In this document: piece after piece, positions 13,273-25,500 of the stretch
Layout: every line of letters begins with the position of its first letter
Position numbering within the stretch: the stretch's first letter is position 1
Assembly (NCBI GenBank): GCA_037179385.1
Contig: CM074185.1
Location: 8,861,371-8,925,370, forward strand
DNA from: Holothuria scabra
Taxonomy: Eukaryota; Echinodermata; Holothuroidea; Aspidochirotida; Holothuriidae
Direction: 5' to 3'
DNA length: 64,000 nucleotides
Program-made: the position numbers and the translations under genes
Notes under the pieces: generated by a model
Databases searched by the model: none
Seen by the model: the letters and a program-made list of their open reading frames with translations, nothing else
Told to the model about the DNA's origin: nothing

Positions 13273-13457
13273 CAGTGGCGTAGCCACGGGGTGGGGTGGG
13301 GGGTTGGGGTTAGAACCCCCCCCCCCCCATGAACCCAACTTTGCAATGAAAAAGCACCTAAAAAAGCGGTTTTTCTCTCTATCCTTAGACTTACCCCTCA
13401 TGCCGTGTCCCTAGATCCCCCCCCCCCCTTCGTGACACAATTCTGGCTACGTGCCTC
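13273..13457 (-). mobile_element. hAT-like MITE, family CAGTGGCGTAGCC, copy 2
   Basis: Begins cagtggcgtagccac and ends ctggctacgtgcctc; the interior is the reverse complement of the copy at 11349. Flanks acatctat / atagctat match at 6 of 8 positions. Confidence 0.8.
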
Positions 13458-13589
13458 ATAGCTATGAATGGGCCTTCCAAAGACCTATGATAAAGTCGAT
13501 TATAGATATAGGCGAGTTCCGTAACAGATAATCAGTACAAGTCGAGGGTCGAGAGATCTTCATGTCAAGTAGTAAGTTACATGAGGATT

Positions 13590-13800
13590 CCTGCTCACAT
13601 TCCAACCAATTGGTCTAAATTGGGCCGGTGACGAGATTTTTGCCAGTTGTGGCTCATTGGATGGTTTTCCCTACTCCATTGCTTATGCTGAACACCAAGC
13701 ACAATAGGTTCTTCTATCTAAACTCGTCGGTATGACTCCAACAGGAATTGAACTCCCAAACCCGCTCCCAACTTCAAGTCAGATGCTCAAACTCTTTGAA
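13590..13800 (-). repeat. tRNA-derived SINE
   Basis: Reverse-oriented copy: accaattggt, gccagttgtggctca and ctccattgcttatg match the SINE body. At the right end, ggaattgaactcccaaac is a reversed tRNA B box followed by tRNA-like sequence. Confidence 0.7.
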
Positions 13801-16273
13801 CAAGCAGTTGGTTCCGAGATGCTCATATAAGGCTACCTCAAACTGAGGTGAATAGACAAATGAAGGAGATAATGAAGCTAAATTATAAGGACCGCTGAAC
13901 CGGGAAGTGGACGGGGGGGGGGGGGGGGGGTTCAGCCCCCACTTTTTTGTCGGCATTTTGAACCGCCTCACATTAATATCATATTGTTGAACATGTTGGA
14001 CCGCTTTGATGATTAGTCCCCTACCCCCCTCACCTCATTCAAAATTCGTTCCTCGGCCCCATTGTTCAATAGCCTGAACTGAATAGGATAATGATTAGGA
14101 GTTGTCTATTCATTTCAGTTTAAGGTTGGCTTACGTGAAGTGTGCACAGTAAATTCTGTTATAGAATCCGCAATAACTTGTTTCCGCGAATGTCTTCACT
14201 CAAATATTCACAAATCAAGGTCTAAGGTCAAGAGATTTACCTCCAAGGTAATATTTTCCTTACAGACAGTTATTTTTAGCCTGTAATTGATGACAAAAGT
14301 CTCAAACCCAAACTAAAAATTGTGTGTTGGAAGACAAAATTCTGGAGGAAGTCTCTTTTCAGTGAAACAAACGTACGCGGCATGCGGTTATAATCTTCAA
14401 TATCGGAACTTGTTGATATCTCTCTCAGAAATGATTTAATCCTTGCATCATATGGTATGTGTATGGAAATTTTGTAAAATCGTTGAAGCGTGTGTATTCA
14501 TGTAATCTTAAGTTTACTTTGATGTATAACATACATTGCGTATTCAGTCGCAACCTTTGAACACTGCTCCAAAGTAAATAGTATAAAGCTATAATTGAGT
14601 TTCACCGTGCCTAAGTGATGTCTTTCTACGGATACCTTGAAATTCTGAGTCATGCTCCTCATAAAACATTTTCTTAATCACACGTTAAGTACTTTGCAAC
14701 TTCTTCAACTTAAAAATCAGCTTGTTGTATTCTTAATATTGATTTTTAGTGTATATGGAATATTTTGTAGAAAAATGAAAACTTTTTTCCAGATTTTAGA
14801 GGAATATGGACAACTCGTTTAATCATTGCCGTAAGAGGCACCGCGAAAAAACTGCATTTTTTGCTGTTTACGTATAAAGTAAACAATTGTGTTAGCAACT
14901 TAGCATAGCCTGCATAGAGAGGGGCGCGTTCATAAGTGTGCATAATTGTTTTGCCATTTTGTTGACAACGCATAAGCAGGTAGGTCTTTTGCGTGAATGT
15001 ATGATTACTGCCTGTTTATGCTGAATTGCGAACACAACTTGAACTCCTGAACCACCCACCCAAATGATTTTAATTTTGAAGGTAATTCTTTGGAAAAAAA
15101 AAAAAACGAACGTCCAAACGTACCTTGTGAGAATGTTGAAATCATGGAATGGTTCAGCCTCCTCCTTACTTTACGACCGGTGCTATGGTTGAGCACCTGA
15201 GTCTCCACCACCCATGCTTCCCCTTCAGGGAGTGAGTCTCGACGAGATATAAAAATATCTTAATACTACCAACTGTTGCACGAATGACAAGGAGCCCCAA
15301 CTTCAAATATCCGCCCGCGATCGTGACCTTTTCGATCCGCCCTGTTTTCTTGTCAGTGCTTATATTCTTTATGTAACCTACAGTATAGGAGTTAAAACTT
15401 TTGCTTGCTACAAGTCGTTTATTTACCCAGTGTAAAATTTTTCATAAGGCTTCTATTATTGTATAATACTGTGCATAATGCTATTTTGTATCTAGTTCTG
15501 CTTGATAAATTGTTCTTTCCTAAAGATTTTCTTTTAATTTAGCCGAGTATTTGCCTTCCGCAAGTACAATACCAGTACTTGCATACAGACACTGGTAATG
15601 TGCAAGCTTCTTGTAATATTTATAGCATATTAAATTTGTGTACAAATGTAAAAAAATCTATGTAAATATCAACACTTTGTCTCATATGTAGTGAGGTACG
15701 GTAACGTTAAAGCATTAAATGCACTTAAAACATTAGCGCCGATGTGTTTGATAGAAACGATGTTGCAATATGTTGTACCATACAAAAGTTTTATCTGAAG
15801 TTTTTTAAGTTTAAATTGTTAATTTTTTATTTAGAAAACCGTCAAGCCATTTGCAGTTTGTACAGTAAGAGAGACTCTTAAGACCTAGGATTAGTTGGTG
15901 AGGCATCGGATAATTTATATTAATTAAAATTAGGGCGTAAATCTGTAGTTACAACGTCACACAAAACATGCACTGGTTTTATATACGGGGAAACTTATTT
16001 TGGATTCAGATTTTGGTGTCCAATCGTACACGACATTGTAGCTTAAACTCACGGTATCCTTGCAGTGCGCTTGTTCGTTTTGTTTTAAAGATGTCTAAAT
16101 CATATTGTTCTATTATGCTGCCGAAAGGTTTCGTGGTTATTGCGAGATGAGTCTGTAGTTTACGTATGTACCAAATGACATATGGCGAGCAAATTCGTCC
16201 CAAAACGTACGGTTATATTTTTTAATGGGCTATTTGTAGTTTCCAGAATTACGTATACGTGTAAGTTGTACCA
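13801..16273. other. AT-rich non-coding stretch; one G run
   Basis: A run of about 18 G at 13912-13930 followed by cagcccccac, possibly a worn MITE end. Otherwise no exon, repeat match or RNA gene. Could be part of a long 3' UTR ending at 17638, but this is not shown. Confidence 0.4.
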
Positions 16274-16500
16274 TTAAAGGGAAAGAGCAGTTATTCCAAG
16301 TTGTGAAGTAGTGTAGTAGACTGTCCTGTTGCATGATTGGCTGTTGAGCGCGATGTGACATTTTTGTCTTCAGATGTAAAATTTACTACTTGTAGCCTTG
16401 AATATGCAGTAGGGAAGTCTAAAAATATGAAAGATACTTTGATGAGAAATAGGAAGATTTAAGTTGGGGGGGGGGGGGGGGGACTGCTCTTGACCTTAAA
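16274..16500 (+). mobile_element. AAAGGGC MITE family, copy 3, with G run
   Basis: attaaagggaaagagcagtt and tgattggctgttgagcgcga at the left and centre, ggactgctcttgaccttaaa at the right. The usual aagtttgg near the right end has become a run of about 17 G. Confidence 0.75.
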
Positions 16501-17699
16501 TGAATGACCTGACCGGTTGTAAGCTAAGTCCGGTTGGACAACCACAAATGATGTCTTTCTAGTATTCAATAGGTAGCCTATGTTTGCAGCTGTTTATATA
16601 TTCATTTAACTTAATCGGAGAAAAAGTTCAAATATGCAGTCTCGTACTCACGAACCGTATACGTGGGAGAATTTTCTCCAAGGAGAGTTTCTATTACCCT
16701 AGCCTCGTCTCCTTTGCAGTAAACGTATGTGGTATGAAGGTAGAGCTTCATGTTTGTTTTTAGTATGCACGTTCATTCACACTTCTATCTTTTGGGTAGC
16801 TCCCTCCCCCATCATTTTACAAGGGAAACATTTTTCTTCATTTCTAATTGATGAAACCTGGCACTTCCTACGTCATCGACTTGAATGGCGCGACCGGTCG
16901 TGGCACATGGTTTTATAGGTCGTCAAAACTAATTATGTTTGACACGAATGAAAGCAAAGCAACCATGTGTGGTCTTTGTAGAGTTTAAATCTTGATCTTG
17001 TTTAATTCTTGCCAAACACAACAGTGAGCCTTGCAGTAAACGTCGTTTGGTCTTGTTTGTAAATATCCTTGATTTGAAAGCCTGCACGGTCCAAGTGTTG
17101 TATAAAGGCACATTTATTCCCGATAAAGCCAAGTGTTACCATCAGTGGCGCTAATTATGATTTCTATATGGTGGTTGCGGATAGGGGTGGGCAGGGGAAA
17201 TTATTGTTTGAAAGTCAGGAGGCTTATCTATATAATTTATTGGTATACCCTCCATACACAAGGGATTTGCGCCATTTCAGTGTTGGAACGTCATTTGAGC
17301 GATATCGACCAACATCAAAATGAGGGGTGGCGAATGAGGTTAGGAAATGAAAATGGGGCAGGGAGGGGGTAAAACATGACCACAGAAGCTGCAACGTGAT
17401 GTTTGTTCATACTGTATTAAGACTAATCTATTAAACTACCATCAAGATGAGTAACACGTGCTCTCGTGCAGTAATTAGGTTCACTTCATAAATTAAGTAT
17501 ATGAGACTAGGTGAGACTTGTAAAATATATCGTTTAAAAATGTAAATACGACTGAAATGACTAGAATTAGTTTTTACTAATGACGGAGAAAACGAAGTAT
17601 AAACATTTTTTTATCAATGTTTTATCAAGATGTTCACAATAAAAGTTGTGCCCATACAACCTGTTGTTCGTAATTCTTTTCATCGTGCAATACTACTCA
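16501..17699. other. non-coding stretch to the poly(A) candidate at 17638
   Basis: No supported coding sequence. CpG is still frequent here, unlike the DNA to the right of about 17.7 kb. Confidence 0.4.
17638..17643 (+). terminator. candidate poly(A) signal AATAAA with GT-rich downstream element
   Basis: cacAATAAAAgttgtgccc: a hexamer followed at once by a GT-rich run. It sits close to the apparent change in CpG density near 17.7 kb, so it could end a long plus-strand transcript converging on the ADAMTS-like gene. Weak evidence. Confidence 0.3.
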
Positions 17700-19801
17700 T
17701 GAGGGATTGACTGGCACCAGAAACTTGGGAGAAGGGGCAAGAGGAAGGGGTTGGTGCTCTGGATTACCCCTTTTTGCAGGAGACCATGTATCCATTTTGA
17801 AATGAATTATGAAAGTGGGTAGAGGATTCTGCATTAGACAAAGGATCTGAATCTGTACTGAAGCAGTAAGGACTATGGTTTATACGCAATGAAATGTAGC
17901 AAAAGTTGACTTCTTCATTGGGCCAGTACAGGCCCTTTCAAGACTTTAATAATTATCATTCTTATCGAAGTAAGTCAAATTTACAATACTGGACGATTGA
18001 TGCCAGTGAACCAAAGACAAGAGGTACTAGGCAATTCGGCACACCCTTAATTCCAAAATAGCGGCTCTTCGACTCCTTTTGCAATTCTAAAACAAGAAAA
18101 TGAGCAAACATTTTTAATTCCCCTATCCCCAATTCTAACTCTGATTTTGAAGAAATTTGAAAGTGTTGGAAGTCATGTATTTACCAAAGCCACACTACAA
18201 ATGAAAACTCTCCTCTTGCGAATATGAGCAGAGCTCAGTTGAAACCTTAATCAAGATAATTGATTTTAATACTCTAACAATAACTGGTATTGTTATGGAA
18301 CTATTGTGAGTGGAGGACTACAGTACCAAGTATGTGCACAAAGGAAAGTAGCAATCTGAGAGTGACACCTACAACTTATTTTACCATGGTCCAGGTGACA
18401 CCAAGAATTACCCCAGGGAGAACCATGCCACCTGGCGAAGGCCAGCAAACCAAAACCCCATCAAAGTTTCTTGAAGGTTGGTGAGTGCAAAATTTCTATG
18501 CAGTTGTCTTATGGCACAAATTCCCCCAAAAGAACAAGTTTCCCTAAGAGTTGAAAAATGGCATTTTTCTTTTTTCACTTTTTATCGACTTCTCCCAATT
18601 GACGTTTACACACTTTATCCAACCATTGATGCTCCAACTAGGGGTGAGGGGGAACAGGGTCACCTTGGGCTATCCACTTTGTGCCACCCACACCACAGTA
18701 CTGAAGTTCAGTGAACAAAAATTTTTCAGGTGTATTAGATGGCTGCAGAGGGAACATTCTTTAATGTTATATAATTATTATACTCTCTCTGAGAGCAAAT
18801 ATTCACTGTTTGCTGCTCTAATATTAAACTAAGTTTCTCTAACTTGAGGCCTGATTTGAATAAGCTTGTCCAAGCCTTGCATTATGAATTTTGCTTTATC
18901 GAATGCATTTCTTCTGAAGAAAGAAAAAAAAACTTTAATCATCAACTATGACTTATCAAAGAATAGAAAGGAAGACATGTAATTGTTTCAACAACTGTAT
19001 CTACCTGAATACTGCAACCCTAAAAAAACGTAATTGGAACTTTAGATTTTTTTTTGAATGGATGTATGACTTACAAGCCATAAACCTTTATTGCAATAGT
19101 GAACAGACTCAGGTCACTTCATCAACTTTTGAGGGGCTGGTGTTTGTTTAGGGGGTGAAATTTTATGGGGTACAAAGCGAATGTTTAGTAGTAGGCAATT
19201 TGAGTTAAAGGGCTACATCACTGAAACCAAGGCTTACCTTACTTATGGCATGGTGGTGAATCAAATCCATGCAAATGCCACTGATTAAACTGAGAGATTG
19301 TTCTCTCCCCCTTTAAACCTATACATGCTTGACATGATGGTCCTATGTATGGTCATATTGAAAATTATTCCCATGTAAAGCTGACACATAGCCTTAACCA
19401 ATGTGTACATTGGTGTACTACACTCGTTGACAATGAGAGACATTGCACTTGTTCTCATTTCAATTAAAACCTTCATTTGGTTCAAACAGCACTACTGTAA
19501 TACACCATTAAATTTTATAGACAAATCTCCAAGGCTACACTTTGTTTCATATAAATTATCCATACACACCACAGAAATCTTGTACCTGCATAATTCTTTC
19601 GTCAGCATATTCTAAGTTACTCTCCACTTAAATACAACAATAATAAATTCCTTGCATGATTCAGCTCGCCAAACCACTTCATTCCATGCTGAGAGATTTT
19701 TTACCACATGCACAAAACAATAAGGCTTATCAGGCTCAAAACTGCTGTCAAGAAAGCATTCGCACACGTCCACAATAACAACTTTATAACTCTTTCATGT
19801 C

Positions 19802-20010
19802 TTAAAGGTCAAGAGCAGTCCCCCCAAACTTATTTTGAAGCAACAGCTAAACATCAGAGATCTTCAATCATATTTATGACTTCAATATTGCATATTCATG
19901 GTAAACTAAGCAGTAACTTCTTGTAAATTTCATACTTGAAGAGAAAAAAATGTCACATGACTCTCAACAGCCAATCATTAAACAGGATTATAACAAAGGG
20001 GACGACTCAA
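19802..20010 (-). mobile_element. AAAGGGC MITE family, reverse copy
   Basis: ttaaaggtcaagagcagtcc at the left, then cacatgactctcaacagcca and atcattaaacagga, the reverse complement of the copy at 16274. Confidence 0.75.
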
Positions 20011-20323
20011 TTCATCTTTGAGGGGTAAAATAGTGATTTCCCAAGGTAATTTTTGTATTAACCTTTCAGGAATTTCCAAAGGACTAACCGTGATGTGTTT
20101 TTTTTAATTCTTTTTTTCAAAAAGCAGAAGATAAATTTCATGACTCCTTCATGCAAGACTGTTCCAGAAAGTTCTGTATGACCAGAGGCATACTTAAGGA
20201 CATACTTTCCAAGAAAGCAGGAAAGAAATCTTGAGATTGTAAACAATAAAAGTAGTTGTCAAGTATAATATTGAACTGGAAAGAATATGCAAACCAAAAT
20301 GAGACAGAAATGCTACCAACAAC

Positions 20324-20604
20324 CATGGGCGTCCGCAGAAAAAAAGTCAGGGGGGGGGGCAAAATATCTAGGGAGGGGCAAAACCTCCAAGTCACCATGA
20401 ATTGCCACAAAGCATGCGAAAATTTCAGCCCAAAATGCCTCCCAGATCGCCTGAAATGGCATTTCTAAAGCCTATTTTTCGCATAGAAACTTGGAAAACA
20501 CGTTTTGTTCAGGTTTTTGCTTTGATTTTTATACGTTTTTTCAAATTTTTGATTTTCCAGGGGGGGGCAAGTGCCCCCCTTGCCCATACCTGCGGACGCC
20601 CATG
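20324..20604 (+). mobile_element. hAT-type MITE with perfect 15-bp TIRs and perfect 8-bp TSD
   Basis: 281 bp with ends catgggcgtccgcag and ctgcggacgcccatg, perfectly inverted. Target duplication ccaacaac at 20316-20323 and 20605-20612. No transposase; subterminal G/C runs. The 8-bp duplication points to the hAT superfamily, and perfect ends indicate a young insertion. Confidence 0.92.
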
Positions 20605-21534
20605 CCAACAACACCTCAAATTAAAAAAAAAAAATAAATAATACTAATAAATAAACAAGTAAATAAATTAAAGAAGGGATAGACGGAATAGCGACCTAAA
20701 TGCCTGTTCCAATACCCTACATAACTAGTACTTTACAGGGGTATAGGCTTTATGGCTATATGTAGAGAATGTGACATTTAAAAATATGTTAAAAGATAAA
20801 CACATTTACAAAGAGGAAACAAGATTCTTTTCAAAAGTTGTGAAATTTTCACAGCTGGAACAAGCTGCTGGGTATTTTACACTTCATACTATCTATTTGT
20901 GTGCACCACCAATCACAGAGGATATTCCCCCCCTGTTATTATGCCAACCACTGCCACAAGACCAATCATATATTTAGGACATGGGCCAAAAACTCCATCT
21001 AACTAACTTTAAACTTGAGATATGAATATTAACAATGCATTTTGGGACATTACCAGTTATGTTCAATTCTCAGTGATATCAACCAAGTCATGGCTTCATT
21101 TTTTGAAAAAAAAGAACACTTTTCAACATACCTGCTTCATTTAATCCCCATTTAGCAGTCAATCTTTCCAAATGTATGGCCAAATCAAGGTTGTTGTTCT
21201 ATTTTCATCTTAATAGCAAAGTTTTTTTTAAATGGTCACTTTCAAAGCTACCAATTTCTACACATTCTTCAGCTAAGTTTGTAATTTTCTTCTGATAAAA
21301 ATGGCCAAATGGTAGTTCTGATTCTTAAAAAAAAAATCCATTGATGCATATGGCCCACATACTGAAAAATATCCTAACCCCTTAAAATATTCCCTGGTTT
21401 GCTTTGCAGGGAAAACACTGCTCTGCAAATATTCACAAACTCTCCATTCATTCAAATAGTCAATTGTTTGACTTACCAACAGTAACACAAATCTCCCTCT
21501 AAGCACTTCTGAGTGATAACTGTTTTCAAAGAAG

Positions 21535-22150
21535 CCTGCATGGTCAAGTGGTAAGAACATCTGACTTGTGGCCTGGAGGTTTGTAGTTTGACTCCTGGTA
21601 GGATCATACCCACGAACTTAAATACATGGACAGAGCATGTAATGTATATATCCTATCCATAGACTGTTGCCACAGACTAGAACAAAAAAGGCGCACCAAG
21701 ATGGCCACCCTGAAGCTATAAATTGTCTGATTTGACAAAGACTCTGCTATATTTTAAACAAAAGTTAAACTTGAATGAGAAAGAATATTATATATCTGCA
21801 ATATGTGAAGTGATTTTGACCTTGCCCTGCCATATTTCAAAACACTGCAACTTCCTTGCCAAATCTGGTAGTTGACTTGAGCAAGTTCAAGCTTTCACAA
21901 CAAAAACCGCAGACAGCCATCTTGGTGCTCTTTTTCTCACACATACGGTAGCCACAATCTACCGTGCGGTATGCTCTGTCCACATATAGGAAGTCTGTGA
22001 TCGTACCATAGACTTTGAAAATGAAGCCTGCTATTGTCACAGTGCTTGGTGTTCAGCATAAGCAATAAGTACGAAAAACAAGCCAGTGAGCCAAAACTGG
22101 TGAAATGGCTGTGGCCAGCCTGACTAAAACCAAATTGGTCAGAACTGAGC
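21535..22150 (+). repeat. tRNA-derived SINE split by a nested inverted-repeat element
   Basis: The tRNA-like head is at 21535-21620 (ggtcaagtggtaagaacat ... gtagtttgactcctgg) and the SINE body at 22030-22150 (cataagcaataagta, caagccagtgagccaaaact). Between them, about 21622-21995, is a separate element whose ends (catggacagagcat / atgctctgtccacat) and sub-ends (gcaccaagatggc / gccatcttggtgc) are inverted repeats. Confidence 0.65.
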
Positions 22151-22411
22151 CACATCTAGCTTACTCCAAAAGCAGCCTATTTAAATTGCCCACCCATTAC
22201 TACTGCTTGTATTAAAAAGAAAAGGAAAGAACAAAATGCCAAGATATAAAGAGAAACAAAATATTGTACAATCTACATGAATAATCCATTAATATAAATA
22301 TCTTTCGCTTCTGTTCTTTCACGGTTGTGTGGTGTAGGTGAATGAACCTTTTTGCTTCAACCAGTTGAGTAAGTCCAACTTGGAAATCAGGATCCATGAA
22401 ATTCCAGAATT

Positions 22412-22521
22412 CTACTTTCCCTGGGAACACGTTCGACAGCAGTTATCACTGTAGTACTTATACTTGCATAAGGCTGCTTGACGAATTACGAGACACTTCA
22501 CCTGAGGATTGTCTCTACAAA
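22412..22521 (-). CDS. exon 16 (terminal): PLAC domain and stop
   Basis: 110 bp after acceptor tttccccag, entered in phase 1. It encodes [20 protein letters not shown], then [14 protein letters not shown] and TAG. The six-cysteine spacing C-x7-C-x8-C-x8-CC-xx-C is the PLAC (protease and lacunin) module that ends ADAMTSL, PLAC-bearing ADAMTS and papilin proteins. This fixes the C-terminus and reading frame of the gene. Confidence 0.93.
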
Positions 22522-25500
22522 CTGGGGAAAAGAAAGCAGACAAGACTTAGTTTGAGACAAAAATTTGAAAAACCAGAATGCAAAAATTAGTTAGATGGCA
22601 TTTTATGACCCAGTTTCCAACCTATTGGTTCAAGTCGAGCCGACCACAGCCTTTTTTCCGGTTGTGCTCACTGGCTTGTTATCCCTACTCCATTGCTTAG
22701 GCGGAGCATCACGCACAATGCCAGGAGGTTCCTCTTTTACAGTCTTTGGTATGACTCGACCTGGGAAGCGAACCCAGGCCTTCCACGTGAGAGGCGAATG
22801 CTCTACCGTTTGAGCAAACACTCTGTCCAGAATGCAAAAATTCAATGATACACACATGTTCCTTTCAATAAAATGTCACATAACTTGTAAAACCTGGTGA
22901 CCGAAAGTAACCTTTGACTCCCACCACTAAGTAACTGGTTTATCTTTTAACCATAACACTTTCACATTCGAAAAGCCAAATTACATACAGTGCCTTAAGA
23001 TATTCTGCAAACAAGGTTTTCAGAGTTTGGTGCCAGGTGATACCAGATGGCCATTGCCCTCCACCAAAAACAACAGTACAGTACTTTCAATTCACCTTAA
23101 CACATCCACATGCTAATTGTGAAATCCATCCAAGTTTCCTACCTTGAGATATTTCATTGACAAGGTTTTCAAAGTTTGCCTTTTGGTGACCCCAGATGAT
23201 CTTTCACCTCCACAAAAACAACCATATACAGACCACCTTCTCACCCTAACTCATCCACGTTTTTGTACCTTGAGCTATCCTAAACATGGTTTTCATAGTT
23301 TGACCTCTGGTGACTCCAAATGACCTTCAACCTCCACCATGGACTACAGATGCCATCTTCCTACCATAACACATCCACAAACTAAGTCTGAACTCTATCC
23401 CAGTTTCCTACCTTAACCCTTTACCGCTGTGCTCCAATCGTTGCATATTTGCGCGCCTCGGGAGTGGACGGAAAAGCGGACGTAGCACGCCCCGCATCAG
23501 CTTCCATAGGCTATTGACCCCGTGACCTTAAACCATTGTCTCCCTCGTTGTTGTGGCCGACTTTTCGGGTAGCTACTCGCAGTTTCGAGCTCCGCGTGAA
23601 ACAGTAAAGATGGGTGACAGCCGTGCTCCCCGTATGGGTCCAAAAGGACCCACACAACGGTAAAGGGTTAAATACAGAGTGAAAAAGGTTCTCAAGGTTT
23701 GACTTTGGATAATCCCACATGAACTTTGACCTCTACCAAAATTAATAGGGTCCACTCTCCCATCATAATTCATCAACAAACCAAGTCTGAAAACAATCAA
23801 AGCTTCCTATCTTGAGATATGGTGTAAATAAGGTTTTCTGACTTTGAACCCCTGTGACCCCAAATGACCTTTGACCTCTACCAAAATCAATATATGGTTC
23901 TTCCTTACATCATGATGCATCGAGATATCAAGTTTGAAATTGATCCAAGTTCCCTACCTTGAGATATCTTGTAAACAAGAATTTTGGGGTTTGACCCCAT
24001 GTGACCCCAAATGACCTTTGACCTCCACCAAAATCAATACAGATCTTCCTTACATCATAACCCATCAACATATCAAGTTTGAAATTCATCCAAGTTTCCT
24101 ACTTTGAGATATTGTGTAAAAAAGGTTTTCGGGGTTTGACCCCATGTGACCCCAAATGACCTTTGACCTCCACCAAAATCAATACAGATCTTCCTTACAT
24201 CATAACCCATCAACATATCACGTTTGAAATTCATCCAAGTTTCCTACTTTGAGATATTGTGTAAAAAAGGTTTTCGGGGTTTGACCCCTTGCGACCCCAG
24301 ATGACCTTTGACCTCCACCAAAATCAAAAGGGATTCTTCTTCTCAGTATGGGGTATCTGTGTACCATGTTTGAGAACTGTAAGGTTTTCCCTTCTTAAAA
24401 TATCATGTAAACAAGCAAAGTGTCGCAAACACACACATGCCAACTTGACTGCATTGGTTCCTTTTGCTAACGCCATGAACCAAAAATGAGAAGTATCGAA
24501 GCTCATATTACACAGCATGTGCTATACTGAGAGTATTTTTGATTAAACATTGGGGTCTTGTATACTCACTCTGAGGCAATAAACTGAGATTGTGTCTGGA
24601 TGAAGATGAATTTTAGCCAGTTGTGGGAGGCTTGAGTAAGCAGAGTAGGAGAACTGGAAATGTTTGGGGTCAGAAGACCAGCCCTTTAATCTCTTTTCAC
24701 TGTTAAAATATTATCATGACTTCCAGAACTTAGTACTTTTGTTCCTCTGAAAACCAATGTTAACTTTCATACTTGCACTGTACACAAACATGTTCCTCCT
24801 TGTGAAACAATAATGCACTCACCTACACATTCCTCGGTATTACATGCCTGGGTAGAGGGTGGCATAAAATTTGTGTCACACCTTGAAGAGGGCACTCGAC
24901 CTTGGTAGCATTTTACTTTGCGATGTCTCTGACCTCCCCCACAAGACTCAGAACACTGCAAGAAAACAATAGCACAAATACTGATGGAAAAAAAAAATAT
25001 ATCTCAAAACCAAAGCAATAAAAATAAATGGTTGATAAAGGTTTAGAATGTAGTCCAAGTCTAAAATTTCATAAAATATATATTACAGACCATGAAAACT
25101 GAATTCAAACAATCAAACTCCCATCTTCATAGGACATTCCTGGGCAGGGTCATAAAATGGTCATGCTGCTAGAATTGAATAGGACGTTTTAACCAATGTT
25201 CCCCATAAAAGGAGTTTTCTTGGGTGAAGCTTGTCTCCGTAATTGCGGCAGTTAACCCCATTTGAACCAACCTTGTTGTTCATTGAGCAAATACTCTTTG
25301 AAGGGGGCAAACACCTTTAACTTTATTGATCTCAAGATACCTAAACAGGAAGTTCTCTGATAGATTCTGGATTATTAGTTGCCAGCTTGAGATGGCTAAA
25401 ACTTGCTATTTGCTTCTAGCATCATGTAAAAGATTTTCACGCATTTAGAATGGTAGACTGGGATATCACTTGTGATATCATTGTTGTACATTTCAAATAA

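Larger units (their letters stand above)
17700..22411 (-). other. probable 3' UTR / 3' flank of the ADAMTS-like gene
   Basis: No coding exon was found here on either strand. The stretch looks as CpG-poor as the introns upstream, and CpG becomes frequent again below about 17.7 kb, so it may belong to the same transcription unit. It holds a reverse copy of the AAAGGGC MITE, a hAT-type MITE and a SINE split by an inverted-repeat element. No canonical minus-strand AATAAA was pinned down. Confidence 0.35.

Noticed and set aside
22757..22826. tRNA-Glu gene on the minus strand
   Set aside because: The tRNA-like segment is fused to the SINE body found at other loci and lacks intact acceptor-stem pairing.
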